Origin: Larkinella humicola
Lineage (GTDB): Bacteria; Bacteroidota; Bacteroidia; Cytophagales; Spirosomataceae
Reading direction: 5' to 3'
Assembly: GCF_008727875.1 (NCBI RefSeq)
Contig: NZ_VTWS01000003.1
Coordinates: forward strand, 1 to 64,000
DNA length: 64,000 bases
Positions within the stretch are counted from its first letter, which is position 1; each line of letters begins with the position of its first letter. Both the position numbers and the translations under genes were made by a program. The notes beneath the pieces were generated by a model. That model saw nothing but the letters and a program-made list of their open reading frames with translations. It did no database searches and was not told the DNA's origin. Below are positions 17,277 through 24,629 of this stretch, piece by piece.

Positions 17277-17807
17277 TTATTTTGTAAACATGGGAAGCGG
17301 ATTCAGCGGGTGTCCGAAGAAATTCTTCGCTAATTCTTTGGTCAGAAACCAGTGAAAACCCCGGTTGGGCAACCGCTCCCGGTTTTTCCGGATCTGGTGC
17401 TGGTCGGCCCCGAACGTCAACAGACCCAGCGACACATCGATCCAATCCGCTTTCCGGAAGTTTTCGACGGTTTTCTCGCAATTACCGCGATACGGACTGA
17501 TTTTGTGGTGCCAGTAAATCATCAGCGTAATTTCTTCGATCCACTCTGGTTTCCCGGTTTCGGTCAGGTAGTGTCGGGCCTGCGCCACGGAAGGGTCTAA
17601 ATAATCAATGGTGTGATTGGTCCAGATGCCGATGTCGTGAAAAACGACGGCCAGAGCGTATTTTTCTTCGTTGGTTGCATCCCGATCCAGCAAAAGGCAA
17701 TTCAGAAAAACCCGGTAGACGTGGTTGCGGTATCGGTCATAATCTGCACCAATGACGGGTTTGAAGGTTTGCAGCAAGGCTTCGATGGAGGGATGGGGGT
17801 AGTTCAT
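17277..17807 (-). CDS. HD-domain metal-dependent phosphohydrolase-like protein
   Basis: 176-aa cytoplasmic protein with the HD-type arrangement of metal ligands: an early His in NHVYRVFLN (about residue 24), the paired HD in VVFHDIGIW (about 53-54) and a later Asp in TIDYLDPS. This family hydrolyses nucleotides or other phosphoesters; the substrate here cannot be told. The gene lies 30 bp after the convergent nitrate operon and 15 bp downstream of the nuclease-like gene on the same strand. Confidence 0.72.
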   Translation of the reverse strand: MNYPHPSIEALLQTFKPVIGADYDRYRNHVYRVFLNCLLLDRDATNEEKYALAVVFHDIGIWTNHTIDYLDPSVAQARHYLTETGKPEWIEEITLMIYWHHKISPYRGNCEKTVENFRKADWIDVSLGLLTFGADQHQIRKNRERLPNRGFHWFLTKELAKNFFGHPLNPLPMFTK

Positions 17808-17822
17808 AGATCGGCGGGCAAG

Positions 17823-18740
17823 TCATGCTTTATTCTTTCGCATGGATTGTTTCAAAAGACTTAAAATGTAATCAATATCTTCAAGGTCAGTCAATTTAAT
17901 TTCATACGCTCCGTTCCCCCAATGCCCAACATGTGAGACATCGCGAGTGACATTTTTTTGATCCTGCAAATCGCCACTTTTTAAATTCAGGTAGATTTTA
18001 AGCCCTTTACCTTGCAACACAACATCACAAAATATATTATTATCTACCTTAAAGCCAATGGTTTGTTTCTTGGGCTGAACGGTTATGTTGTCATCCATAT
18101 TCAGTAATCTATCCTTGACGTTCTCGAATAGTTCACGAGTTTCAGAATCCACTTTTTGCAGATGATCTTGCTCCGTATAAACTTTCACTTCTTTACTAAC
18201 GGCTTCTACCGTATCATCTGAACGGGAAATCGTTTTAATACTTTCTTTTGCAGAAGCTTTCTGCACTTGTTCAAAAGATAGTGTATCATTTTCAAATTTT
18301 TTAACCTCCCATAGCTCGATCGGCAAGTCTTTGAAATTTATAGCTTCCCGCTGGTAAGTGGTGAAGAAAGGAGCTACAAAAATCACCTTGGATTGTGTCC
18401 AGTCAACATCCAGCCGCTTCAAACTCTGGTTTTGACTTTCATTATACTCTAAAATAAAATCTGCCTTATTATTCAGCATTAACGACAAATACGCATAGCC
18501 CTGATCAATTACACTAAAGGTTTTATCTCGCTTGTATTCAATAATAACAAACGCTTTCGTCTCCGGATCGAAAGCCAGGGTATCAATCCGAAAATTGTTC
18601 AGCGAAAATTCAGATCGTATAAAATTAAGTCGCAATAAGATTTGCAGATTTTGCTCCGTTAGACGCTGAATTTCCCGTTCCAGTTTGAATGAAACTTCTT
18701 TTATGTGTTCTAATTTATGTCCTATTTTAAACAATGGCAT
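17823..18740 (-). CDS. DUF5655-type protein with PD-(D/E)XK-like N-terminus
   Basis: 305-aa soluble protein. The N-terminal half has a nuclease-like pattern: ID in NNFRIDTLAFD (about residues 51-53), then VIIEYKRDKT (about 67-76), i.e. D ... E-x-K. The C-terminal ~100 residues match the DUF5655 type (KQTIGFKV ... GLKIYLNLKSGDL ... GHWGNGAYEIKL). Proteins of this kind are found in many genomes, often near defence or accessory genes, and their role is not established. The gene is clearly more AT-rich than its neighbours and uses A/T-ending codons, which suggests recent acquisition. Nuclease activity is inferred from the motif only. Confidence 0.7.
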   Translation of the reverse strand: MPLFKIGHKLEHIKEVSFKLEREIQRLTEQNLQILLRLNFIRSEFSLNNFRIDTLAFDPETKAFVIIEYKRDKTFSVIDQGYAYLSLMLNNKADFILEYNESQNQSLKRLDVDWTQSKVIFVAPFFTTYQREAINFKDLPIELWEVKKFENDTLSFEQVQKASAKESIKTISRSDDTVEAVSKEVKVYTEQDHLQKVDSETRELFENVKDRLLNMDDNITVQPKKQTIGFKVDNNIFCDVVLQGKGLKIYLNLKSGDLQDQKNVTRDVSHVGHWGNGAYEIKLTDLEDIDYILSLLKQSMRKNKA

Positions 18741-19093
18741 AGCGATTTGGCTGGTATGGTTACGCTTTAGTGTGCAGGGAATGCGTACTGGCTACGATGC
18801 ATCACAGAGCAAAGCACGCAAAAAAAAATGAAACACCTGAAAACCACTTTGTAATTAATGCATGAAAGCCACCCCAAAGCACTTATACCAAAAGATAAAC
18901 GGTTTCAATCGGTATTTTTTCAGCCTTTCCACAATCTCCGAATGGCTCGAACCGATTCGTTGCGATGGCCTCTCTTCTTAATTTTCAGTCGGCCAACGGG
19001 TCGGAATCGCCCCCCCAACTTGTCGTTTTCACCCCTCCTGATTCCGAAAAAAAACCGTCACTTTTGTTCCATATCAAACCCCTATTCAATACC
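18741..19093. other. Intergenic region without recognised gene
   Basis: 353 bp between the divergent nuclease-like and SRPBCC genes. A frame upstream of 19094 stays open, but it lacks coding character (serine/proline-rich), so it is treated as leader. CACTTTTG at 19059-19066 is one base off the TAnnTTTG box and could drive the downstream gene. Nothing else is seen. Confidence 0.4.
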
Positions 19094-19537
19094 ATGGAAA
19101 AGCTGGAATATACTATTTTGATCGATGCCCCGCGGGAAACCGTGTGGAATATCCTCTGGAACGATGCGACCTATCCGGTATGGACGGCCGTTTTCAGTAA
19201 AGATTCACGGGTAGAAACGGATTGGAAAGAAGGCAGTAAAGTACTCTTTCTGGGCGGAGAACACGAAGGCATGATTTCTTCGATTGCCGCCAACCGGCCC
19301 AACGAATTGATGTCGTTCAAACACCTGGGCGCAATCAAAAACGGGGTTGAAGACTACGACAGTGAAACCACCAAACAATGGGCGGGTGCTCTCGAAAATT
19401 ATAACCTCAAAACCGTCGATGGACAAACCGAACTGACGGTTGATCTGGACGTTACGGAACAGGATAAGGAATATTTCCTGAAAACCTGGCCAACGGCCCT
19501 GGACAAAGTAAAAGAACTGGCGGAAAAAGGGTCGTAA
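19094..19537 (+). CDS. SRPBCC / AHSA1-like small ligand-binding protein
   Basis: 147-aa protein of the START/Bet v1-like (SRPBCC) superfamily, a helix-grip fold that binds small hydrophobic ligands or, in the AHSA1 branch, acts with chaperones. The start YTILIDAPRETVWNILWND is the typical first strand and helix, and the final helix is YFLKTWPTALDKVKELAEKG. No ligand can be predicted. The ATG at 19094 puts the first strand at the N-terminus, as is usual. Its stop is directly adjacent to the stop of the convergent transposase gene. Confidence 0.78.
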   Translation: MEKLEYTILIDAPRETVWNILWNDATYPVWTAVFSKDSRVETDWKEGSKVLFLGGEHEGMISSIAANRPNELMSFKHLGAIKNGVEDYDSETTKQWAGALENYNLKTVDGQTELTVDLDVTEQDKEYFLKTWPTALDKVKELAEKGS

Positions 19538-19990
19538 TCAATCCCACACATACCGCTCATCATACGCCATAGCGTATTTCTGAAAGATGCCCCGGCATTC
19601 GTCCTGAAACGTGGTGTTGCCGTGGTGCTGGTATTGATTGCTGATGTACCGCACTACGGCGTCGACCTGCGACGGATTCACCGAGAACGCGCTATACCCG
19701 TCCTGCCAATAAAAATTTCGGTAGGTGTGGCCTTTCGTCTTCATCCATTTGGACGAGCTTTTCTTTACTTCTTCCAGCAACTTCATGAGGGCGATCTTCT
19801 TCGACAGAATGCACAGAATATGCACATGGTCGTAGTAGCCACCAATTTTTACGGGATTGCATTCCAGTTGCCTGCAAACACCGCCGAGATAGGCATACAA
19901 TTCGTCTTTCACCTCATCGCCGATGATCGGCTCGCGGTATTTGGTGCTAAAAACCAGGTGGACATAGACCTTGGTTAAAGATTGTGGCAT
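19538..19990 (-). CDS. Y1 (HUH) transposase, REP-associated/IS200-like
   Basis: 150-aa single-strand transposase of the Y1_Tnp family. It carries the HUH motif HVH at residues 55-57 (YYDHVHILC), the catalytic tyrosine Y120 in ISNQYQHH, and the conserved FYWQDGYSAFSV between them. The start MPQSLTKVYVHLVFSTKYR at 19990 is the usual family N-terminus; a Met 11 codons upstream is possible but less likely. No tnpB partner and no IS ends are visible. A repeat field with short palindromes lies just upstream (20.1-20.5 kb), as expected for REP-associated tyrosine transposases (RAYTs), which are domesticated and act on REP elements. Distinction from a plain IS200 transposase is inferred from this context. 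Confidence 0.85.
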   Translation of the reverse strand: MPQSLTKVYVHLVFSTKYREPIIGDEVKDELYAYLGGVCRQLECNPVKIGGYYDHVHILCILSKKIALMKLLEEVKKSSSKWMKTKGHTYRNFYWQDGYSAFSVNPSQVDAVVRYISNQYQHHGNTTFQDECRGIFQKYAMAYDERYVWD

Positions 19991-20121
19991 GGTGTACCTG
20001 ATTGAATGGTTTGCCCGATTCAATCATTAGACGATAAGCCCTGCAAAAAGTAATGCCCTGAACCCAAATCGAGTTTAGGGCGATTGTACCTCATCTGCCA
20101 CAAACCTAGCATAATACATAT

Positions 20122-20296
20122 CGATGCCATGTTCGGGATGATGCCGTACCGGTGTCGATGTCGTGTTCGGGATGATGCCATGTTCGGGATGATCCCATGT
20201 TTCGGGATGATCCCATGTTTCGGGATGATCCCATGTTTCGGGACGATCCCATGTTCGGGGTGATCCCATGTTCGGAACGATCCCATGTTCGGGGCG
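20122..20296. repeat. Tandem array of a 17-18 bp unit upstream of the Y1 transposase
   Basis: About ten head-to-tail units of TGATCCCATGTTTCGGGA (18 bp) or the 17-bp version with one T fewer. The central three copies are identical; the outer ones have diverged, and one or two are irregular. There are no spacers. The unit contains no stop in several frames, so it gives spurious repetitive peptides. Confidence 0.88.
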
Positions 20297-20309
20297 ATGG
20301 TGCTGATGA

Positions 20310-20424
20310 TGCCAAAGGGCGTTGCCCCGTGCTAGTGATGATGCCCTTTCAGGGCGGGATGTGGAATTGTTCGCTGCATCGCGCCCCAACGGGGCATTAT
20401 CATTAGCATAGGGCATCGCCCTAT
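20310..20424. repeat. REP-like palindrome cluster
   Basis: Four short palindromes follow the tandem array: GGGCGTTGCCC (about 20317), GCCCTTTCAGGGC (about 20343), GCCCCAACGGGGC (about 20383) and AGGGCATCGCCCT (about 20410), interspersed with GATGATGCC-like words. This layout resembles REP/BIME clusters found beside RAYT genes in Bacteroidota. Confidence 0.75.
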
Positions 20425-20512
20425 GGCTATGGCATGGCACCGGCATGACATCGACACGACACCGACGTCAACATCGACACCGACATGGCCATTGACACCG
20501 TGATGGCACCAC
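20425..20512. repeat. Low-complexity GAC/ATC-rich stretch
   Basis: Simple-sequence region made of imperfect repeats of ACATCGACACCGAC and ATGGCACC words. It joins the REP cluster to the cold-shock gene terminator. No coding potential is supported. Confidence 0.6.
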
Positions 20513-20513
20513 C

Positions 20514-20548
20514 ACAAAAAAACAAAACCCGACACTCAGGCCGGGTTT
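20514..20548 (-). terminator. Rho-independent terminator of the cold-shock gene
   Basis: On the minus strand, AAACCCG and CGGGTTT form a stem around a 10-nt loop (20525-20548), followed by a T-rich tail (complement of AAAAAAACAAAA). It lies 42 bp after the stop of the cold-shock gene. Confidence 0.75.
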
Positions 20549-20589
20549 CTGCTAATCGAAGATTTTCAACGTGCTGCTCCAAAACCGTC

Positions 20590-21045
20590 TCAAACGGCTT
20601 TCTTCACATCACGGGCGTTGGGACCTTTGGCGGTCATTTCCACTTCAAACGTTACTTTGTCGCCGTCTTTCACCGCGTCGACCAAACCGCTGATGTGTAC
20701 AAAAACACTATCCTGCGTTTCCTGATCCTTGATAAAACCGTAGCCTTTCGATTCGTTAAAGAACGTAACCGTACCTTTTCTGATAACTTCCTGCGGGACA
20801 CCCGGTTCTTGTCTGGAAACCCCAATCTGTATATCTTCCGTATTGATCGTTTTCTTCTTCCGAAGATCCGGGGGCGACGACGAGATATTACCGTTTTCAT
20901 CGACATACGCCATCATTTCGTCCAGACCTTTTCCTTTGTCCGAATTGGCTTTCCGCTCCTCTTTCTTTTCCGCCTTCTCTTTATTCTTCTTTTGCCGGTT
21001 CTTTTCTTTCTCTTTTTTATTAAACGTCTCTTGAGTTCTACCCAT
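20590..21045 (-). CDS. Cold-shock domain protein with Lys/Glu-rich N-terminal extension
   Basis: 151-aa protein. Residues about 86-151 form one cold-shock (CspA-like) nucleic-acid-binding domain with RNP1 (KGYGFIKD) and RNP2 (VFVHISGL). The first ~45 residues are almost entirely Lys, Glu, Asn and Gln (starting MGRTQETFNKKEKEKNRQKK), likely a helical, highly charged RNA-binding tail, followed by a linker. Typical Csp proteins have only about 65-70 residues. Longer proteins of this arrangement are common in Cytophagales, so the start is accepted. A terminator follows the gene. The role is presumably RNA chaperoning, inferred from the fold. Confidence 0.85.
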   Translation of the reverse strand: MGRTQETFNKKEKEKNRQKKNKEKAEKKEERKANSDKGKGLDEMMAYVDENGNISSSPPDLRKKKTINTEDIQIGVSRQEPGVPQEVIRKGTVTFFNESKGYGFIKDQETQDSVFVHISGLVDAVKDGDKVTFEVEMTAKGPNARDVKKAV

Positions 21046-21336
21046 AATTCGGTGGTTGTTTTAGTGGAAAATACTTTCTAGCTGCATTACAGGGCTTTCC
21101 CGTCTATCCGGAGGCTTTTTCGATCGGAGAAGATCTGGGATCTGGCAGGGAAGCGGCATTCTGACAGGCAAGGTACTATATTTTTAATCCCCTTCCCGGC
21201 AAATAAGTTCATTATCAACCGGATTGCCTTCAAAAGAAAAGATGAGTTGCCTTTTTAGCCACCTATACGGGTTTTCTCCCGAATGGAATGAATGTGCCAG
21301 TGCCCCAAAATCCCTGAAAACCGGGCGGGGACGCAG
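21046..21336. other. Intergenic region between divergent genes
   Basis: About 290 bp between the divergent cold-shock and HTCS genes. No gene or strong repeat is seen. The promoter of the HTCS gene follows directly at 21337. Confidence 0.4.
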
Positions 21337-21367
21337 TTTGATTTCACGGAGAATACTCCTACTTTTG
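21337..21367 (+). promoter_or_regulatory. Bacteroidota-type promoter of the HTCS gene
   Basis: TTTG (21337-21340), a 19-bp spacer and TACTTTTG (21360-21367) match the Bacteroidota housekeeping promoter (TTTG and TAnnTTTG) in both boxes and in spacing. The expected transcript starts near 21374, about 30 bp before the ATG at 21404. Confidence 0.7.
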
Positions 21368-21403
21368 ATTAGGCCGGATTAATAGTATTAATAGTAGAAA
21401 AAG

Positions 21404-24127
21404 ATGAAATATAGTTTCTTCTTGTTTTTCATCTTCATTTTTGGGAGTTCCTGTTCGAAACCGCAGGGCAAGAAATTTACCATTGGCTTTTCACAGTGTA
21501 CCGGCGCCGACCAATGGCGGCAAACCATGCTCAGTGACATGAAACGGGCGCTGTCGTTTCACCCCGATTATACCCTCTTGTATGAGGATGCGGGCAACAG
21601 TACCGAGAAACAGATCGCGCAAATTCAATCACTTACCAATCGCGACATTGACTTATTGATTATTTCGCCCAACGAAACCGCGCCCATCACCAAAGCCGTC
21701 GATGCGGTTTTTAAGCAAGGCATCCCGGTTATTGTCCTCGACCGGCGGATCGATTCCGAATCCTACAACGCCTACATCGGGGGCGACAACTTCGAAATTG
21801 GGCGGCTGGCCGGTGCGTTCATCGGGAATCACCTCAAGGGAAAAGGTGCCGTGATCGAGGTGAAAGGGCTGGCCGGTTCGTCGCCCGCTCAGGAACGCCA
21901 CCGCGGTTTGCAGCAACAACTCGCCCGGTTTCCCGGAATCCGCGTGGTGGCCGAACTGGACGGCGAATGGGAACGCGACACGGCCCGCCATCGGGCTGAG
22001 GCCAACCTCGCAGCCCTTCAAAAAGCCGACCTGGTTTTCGCCCACAACGACGTCATGGCCCTCGGCGTCTACGAAGTCTGCAAACAACACGGCCTGACGC
22101 GTCAGCTTGAGTTTGTCGGAATCGACGCCCTCCCTGGTCCACAGGGCGGCATGCAACTCGTGACCGACGGACTCCTGAAAGCCTCGTTTCTGTATCCGAC
22201 CGGCGGGGAGGAAGCCATCGAAACCGCCGTGCAGGTGCTGGCGGGTAAAGCCGTCCGGCGCGAAACGACCCTCAATTCGATCCAGATCGACGCGTCCAAC
22301 GTGCGGGCCATCAAAGCCCAGAGCGACAAACTCCTCAGCCAGCAGCAGGATATTGAAAAACAAAGCCAGCGAATCGACGAATTGAAACAAACCTATCTGA
22401 CCCAGCGCAACACGCTGTATGTCACCCTGGCCAGTTTGTTTGTGGTCATTCTGCTCGGGGCCTGGGCCCTGTATCTGGTTCGGCAGAAACAGGCGGCTTA
22501 CCAGATTCTGGCCAAACAAAACGTTGAAATCAGCGAACAGAAAGACCGCATCGAAGCTGTATCGGCCCAGGCCCGGCTGGCAACGGAAGAAAAACTGCGG
22601 TTTTATTCGTACATCTCCCACGAGTTCAACACGCCCCTCAACCTGATTCTGACTCCGGCCGAAGACCTGCTGGCGAAGAAAACCGTCAACCCCTACGAAC
22701 TCAAAACGAATTTATCGCTCATTCGAAAAAACGCGTACCGCCTGTTGCGGCTGGTTGATCAGATGCTGGATTTGCGAAAAACCGACGCCGGCAAACTGCT
22801 TTTGCAGGCCGGTGAACAGGATCTGGTGGCGTTTATCCGGGATATTGTGAGTGATTTTCGCCGAAAAGCCGAGAAAAACCACATCGACCTGCAATTCATT
22901 CCCGCACAATCGATGCTCATGGTGTGGTTCGATCGCGAAAAACTGGATAAAGTCCTGTTCAATCTGCTGTCGAATGCGTTCAAATACACCCCGAAAGGCG
23001 GGCTCATTCACGTTCGGGTCGATCTGTGCGACAACCGGGCGCGGATTCAGGTGCAGGACAACGGAGCGGGCATGAACGCCGAAGAACAGGCCCACGCCTT
23101 TGATTTGTTCTATACGGCTCCCAAACATTTTAACCTCGGCAACGGCGTCGGCCTGGCCCTTTCGCGGGAATTTGTTCACCTGCATTACGGCGAAATCGAC
23201 GTCCGCTCGGAGAAAGACCAGGGCACCACCTTCACCATTCTGCTGCCCTTGGGCAATGCGCATCTGGACCCGACCCAACAGGAAGAAATCCCCGATACCC
23301 GAACGCTCCCGCTGTTGCTGGACGACGACGAAGGCACGCTGATCCCTGCCAGCCCTGCTGCCCCGGTTTCCCGAAAAACCGGTACGCTGGTGCTCATCGA
23401 AGACCATGACGAGTTGCGGCAATACCTGACCACCCGGCTCCGTGAAGAATTTGAGGTCGTGGCCGAAACAACCGCCGAAAAAGGCTGGGAGACCATTCTG
23501 GAAACCATACCCGACCTGATCATCAGCGACGTTATGCTGCCGGGGATGGATGGTTTGCAACTGACCCAGCGCATTAAAAGCGACTTCCGAACCTCGACCA
23601 TCCCGGTTATTCTGCTCACGGCCAAGGGTCAGATGGAAAACCGCATCGAAGGGACCCGCGCCGGAGCCGATGCCTACATCGCCAAACCGTTTCTGATTAC
23701 GTACCTGCTCGAAACGATCCGGACGGCGTTGAACAACCGGGAAAAATGGCAGAAACGGTATATGGGTGATTACCTGACGAAAACGGAAAACCGCCAGGAG
23801 AAAAAATTCCTGAATGAACTCACCGCCCTCATCGAGCAAAACCTGGCCGATCCGTCGTTTGGCGTTGAGCAACTGAGCCGCGAAATGGGCGTTTCGCGCG
23901 TTCAGCTCTACCGGAAAGTCCAGGCCATGCTCGATAAAAATGTCAATGAGTATTTCACCGAAATCCGCCTGAAAAAAGCCAAGGTGTTGCTGGTGGAGAC
24001 CAACAAAGCCATGTCGGAAATCGCCGGTGAAACCGGCTTTAGTTCACCCGCCTACTTCACGACGTTCTTTAAGCAACACACGAAGCAGACGCCTTCGGAA
24101 TACCGCAAATCGCCGGTCGGGGTTTGA
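21404..24127 (+). CDS. Hybrid two-component system with periplasmic sugar-binding sensor domain
   Basis: HTCS regulator (907 aa) that combines sensor kinase, receiver and transcription factor in one inner-membrane protein. Order: signal/lipoprotein-like N-terminus (FIFGSSCSK); periplasmic-binding-protein type 1 sensor (about 25-310; KKFTIGFSQCTGADQW, LDRRIDSES, FAHNDVMALGVYE), as in ribose/fructose-binding proteins; coiled coil and membrane helix (about 343-362); HisKA with His near 406 (YISHEFNTPLNL); HATPase (about 510-625); receiver (about 665-780; DVMLPGMDG); and an AraC-type DNA-binding domain (about 800-905). PBP-type HTCS proteins such as BT1754 of Bacteroides thetaiotaomicron bind fructose and control fructan loci. 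A fructan locus without its own regulator lies at 39-48 kb, so a similar role is possible but inferred. Confidence 0.92.
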   Translation: MKYSFFLFFIFIFGSSCSKPQGKKFTIGFSQCTGADQWRQTMLSDMKRALSFHPDYTLLYEDAGNSTEKQIAQIQSLTNRDIDLLIISPNETAPITKAVDAVFKQGIPVIVLDRRIDSESYNAYIGGDNFEIGRLAGAFIGNHLKGKGAVIEVKGLAGSSPAQERHRGLQQQLARFPGIRVVAELDGEWERDTARHRAEANLAALQKADLVFAHNDVMALGVYEVCKQHGLTRQLEFVGIDALPGPQGGMQLVTDGLLKASFLYPTGGEEAIETAVQVLAGKAVRRETTLNSIQIDASNVRAIKAQSDKLLSQQQDIEKQSQRIDELKQTYLTQRNTLYVTLASLFVVILLGAWALYLVRQKQAAYQILAKQNVEISEQKDRIEAVSAQARLATEEKLRFYSYISHEFNTPLNLILTPAEDLLAKKTVNPYELKTNLSLIRKNAYRLLRLVDQMLDLRKTDAGKLLLQAGEQDLVAFIRDIVSDFRRKAEKNHIDLQFIPAQSMLMVWFDREKLDKVLFNLLSNAFKYTPKGGLIHVRVDLCDNRARIQVQDNGAGMNAEEQAHAFDLFYTAPKHFNLGNGVGLALSREFVHLHYGEIDVRSEKDQGTTFTILLPLGNAHLDPTQQEEIPDTRTLPLLLDDDEGTLIPASPAAPVSRKTGTLVLIEDHDELRQYLTTRLREEFEVVAETTAEKGWETILETIPDLIISDVMLPGMDGLQLTQRIKSDFRTSTIPVILLTAKGQMENRIEGTRAGADAYIAKPFLITYLLETIRTALNNREKWQKRYMGDYLTKTENRQEKKFLNELTALIEQNLADPSFGVEQLSREMGVSRVQLYRKVQAMLDKNVNEYFTEIRLKKAKVLLVETNKAMSEIAGETGFSSPAYFTTFFKQHTKQTPSEYRKSPVGV

Positions 24128-24136
24128 AAAAGCACT

Positions 24137-24448
24137 TCAGGCCATTTTAAGGATCTTTACAATCGTGCCCGGTGCCACCTTTTCAGCCGTGGCCGACGCG
24201 CCCCGGGGCGGAGACGAGTCCACCATTTTTCCTCTTTTTTCGTGGGAAGGAATCCCCATGTACACATCACACAAGAGACCGTGATCCACCGGGCAAACCG
24301 CCTTGTCATTCATCGTTTGAACGATTGCCAACAGGATGGTCTGACCACAAAGCAGACCCCAAACAAGCAGACTCAAGCCTGAAACCGTCGACGTCAATCT
24401 CACTCGACAGGCTTGAAAAGAGCGGCAAAAACCGGCGTTGTTTTGCAT
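24137..24448 (-). CDS. Possible small membrane-anchored protein, unknown
   Basis: Open frame of 103 codons from the ATG at 24448 (an alternative start lies at 24508). It has one hydrophobic segment at about residues 24-42 (LSLLVWGLLCGQTILLAIVQ) followed by a hydrophilic tail ending GTIVKILKMA. It resembles no family I recognise. It converges on the HTCS gene, 9 bp away. The one membrane-like segment and the lack of a better use for this 500-bp gap are the only support, so it may be spurious. Confidence 0.3.
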   Translation of the reverse strand: MQNNAGFCRSFQACRVRLTSTVSGLSLLVWGLLCGQTILLAIVQTMNDKAVCPVDHGLLCDVYMGIPSHEKRGKMVDSSPPRGASATAEKVAPGTIVKILKMA

Positions 24449-24565
24449 AGCATGACCGAAAAGTGGTGAAAAATGAACGTGTTTTTCTACCACAAAGCTG
24501 ACTTTCAACGGCCAATTTGTGTTAACCCAAATCCGACATTCTTTTGCTCATTTTCGCCGGATGAC

Positions 24566-24621
24566 GCTTTCCGGAAAAAAAGATTTTCCGGAAAGCGGGG
24601 CGGCAACCGTTGCCGCCCCGC
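24566..24621 (-). terminator. Double hairpin terminator after the adhesin gene
   Basis: Two adjoining perfect stems: GCGGGGCGGCAAC with GTTGCCGCCCCGC (24595-24621) and GCTTTCCGGAAAA with TTTTCCGGAAAGC (24566-24596). Read on the minus strand they follow the adhesin stop (24630) within 10 bp, and the second loop contains a T-run, so this is a likely transcription terminator. Confidence 0.75.
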
Positions 24622-24629
24622 TTTCCGCT

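Noticed and set aside
20122-20296. Possible CRISPR array
   Set aside because: The 17-18 bp units are contiguous with no unique spacers, and no cas genes are present. It is a simple tandem repeat.
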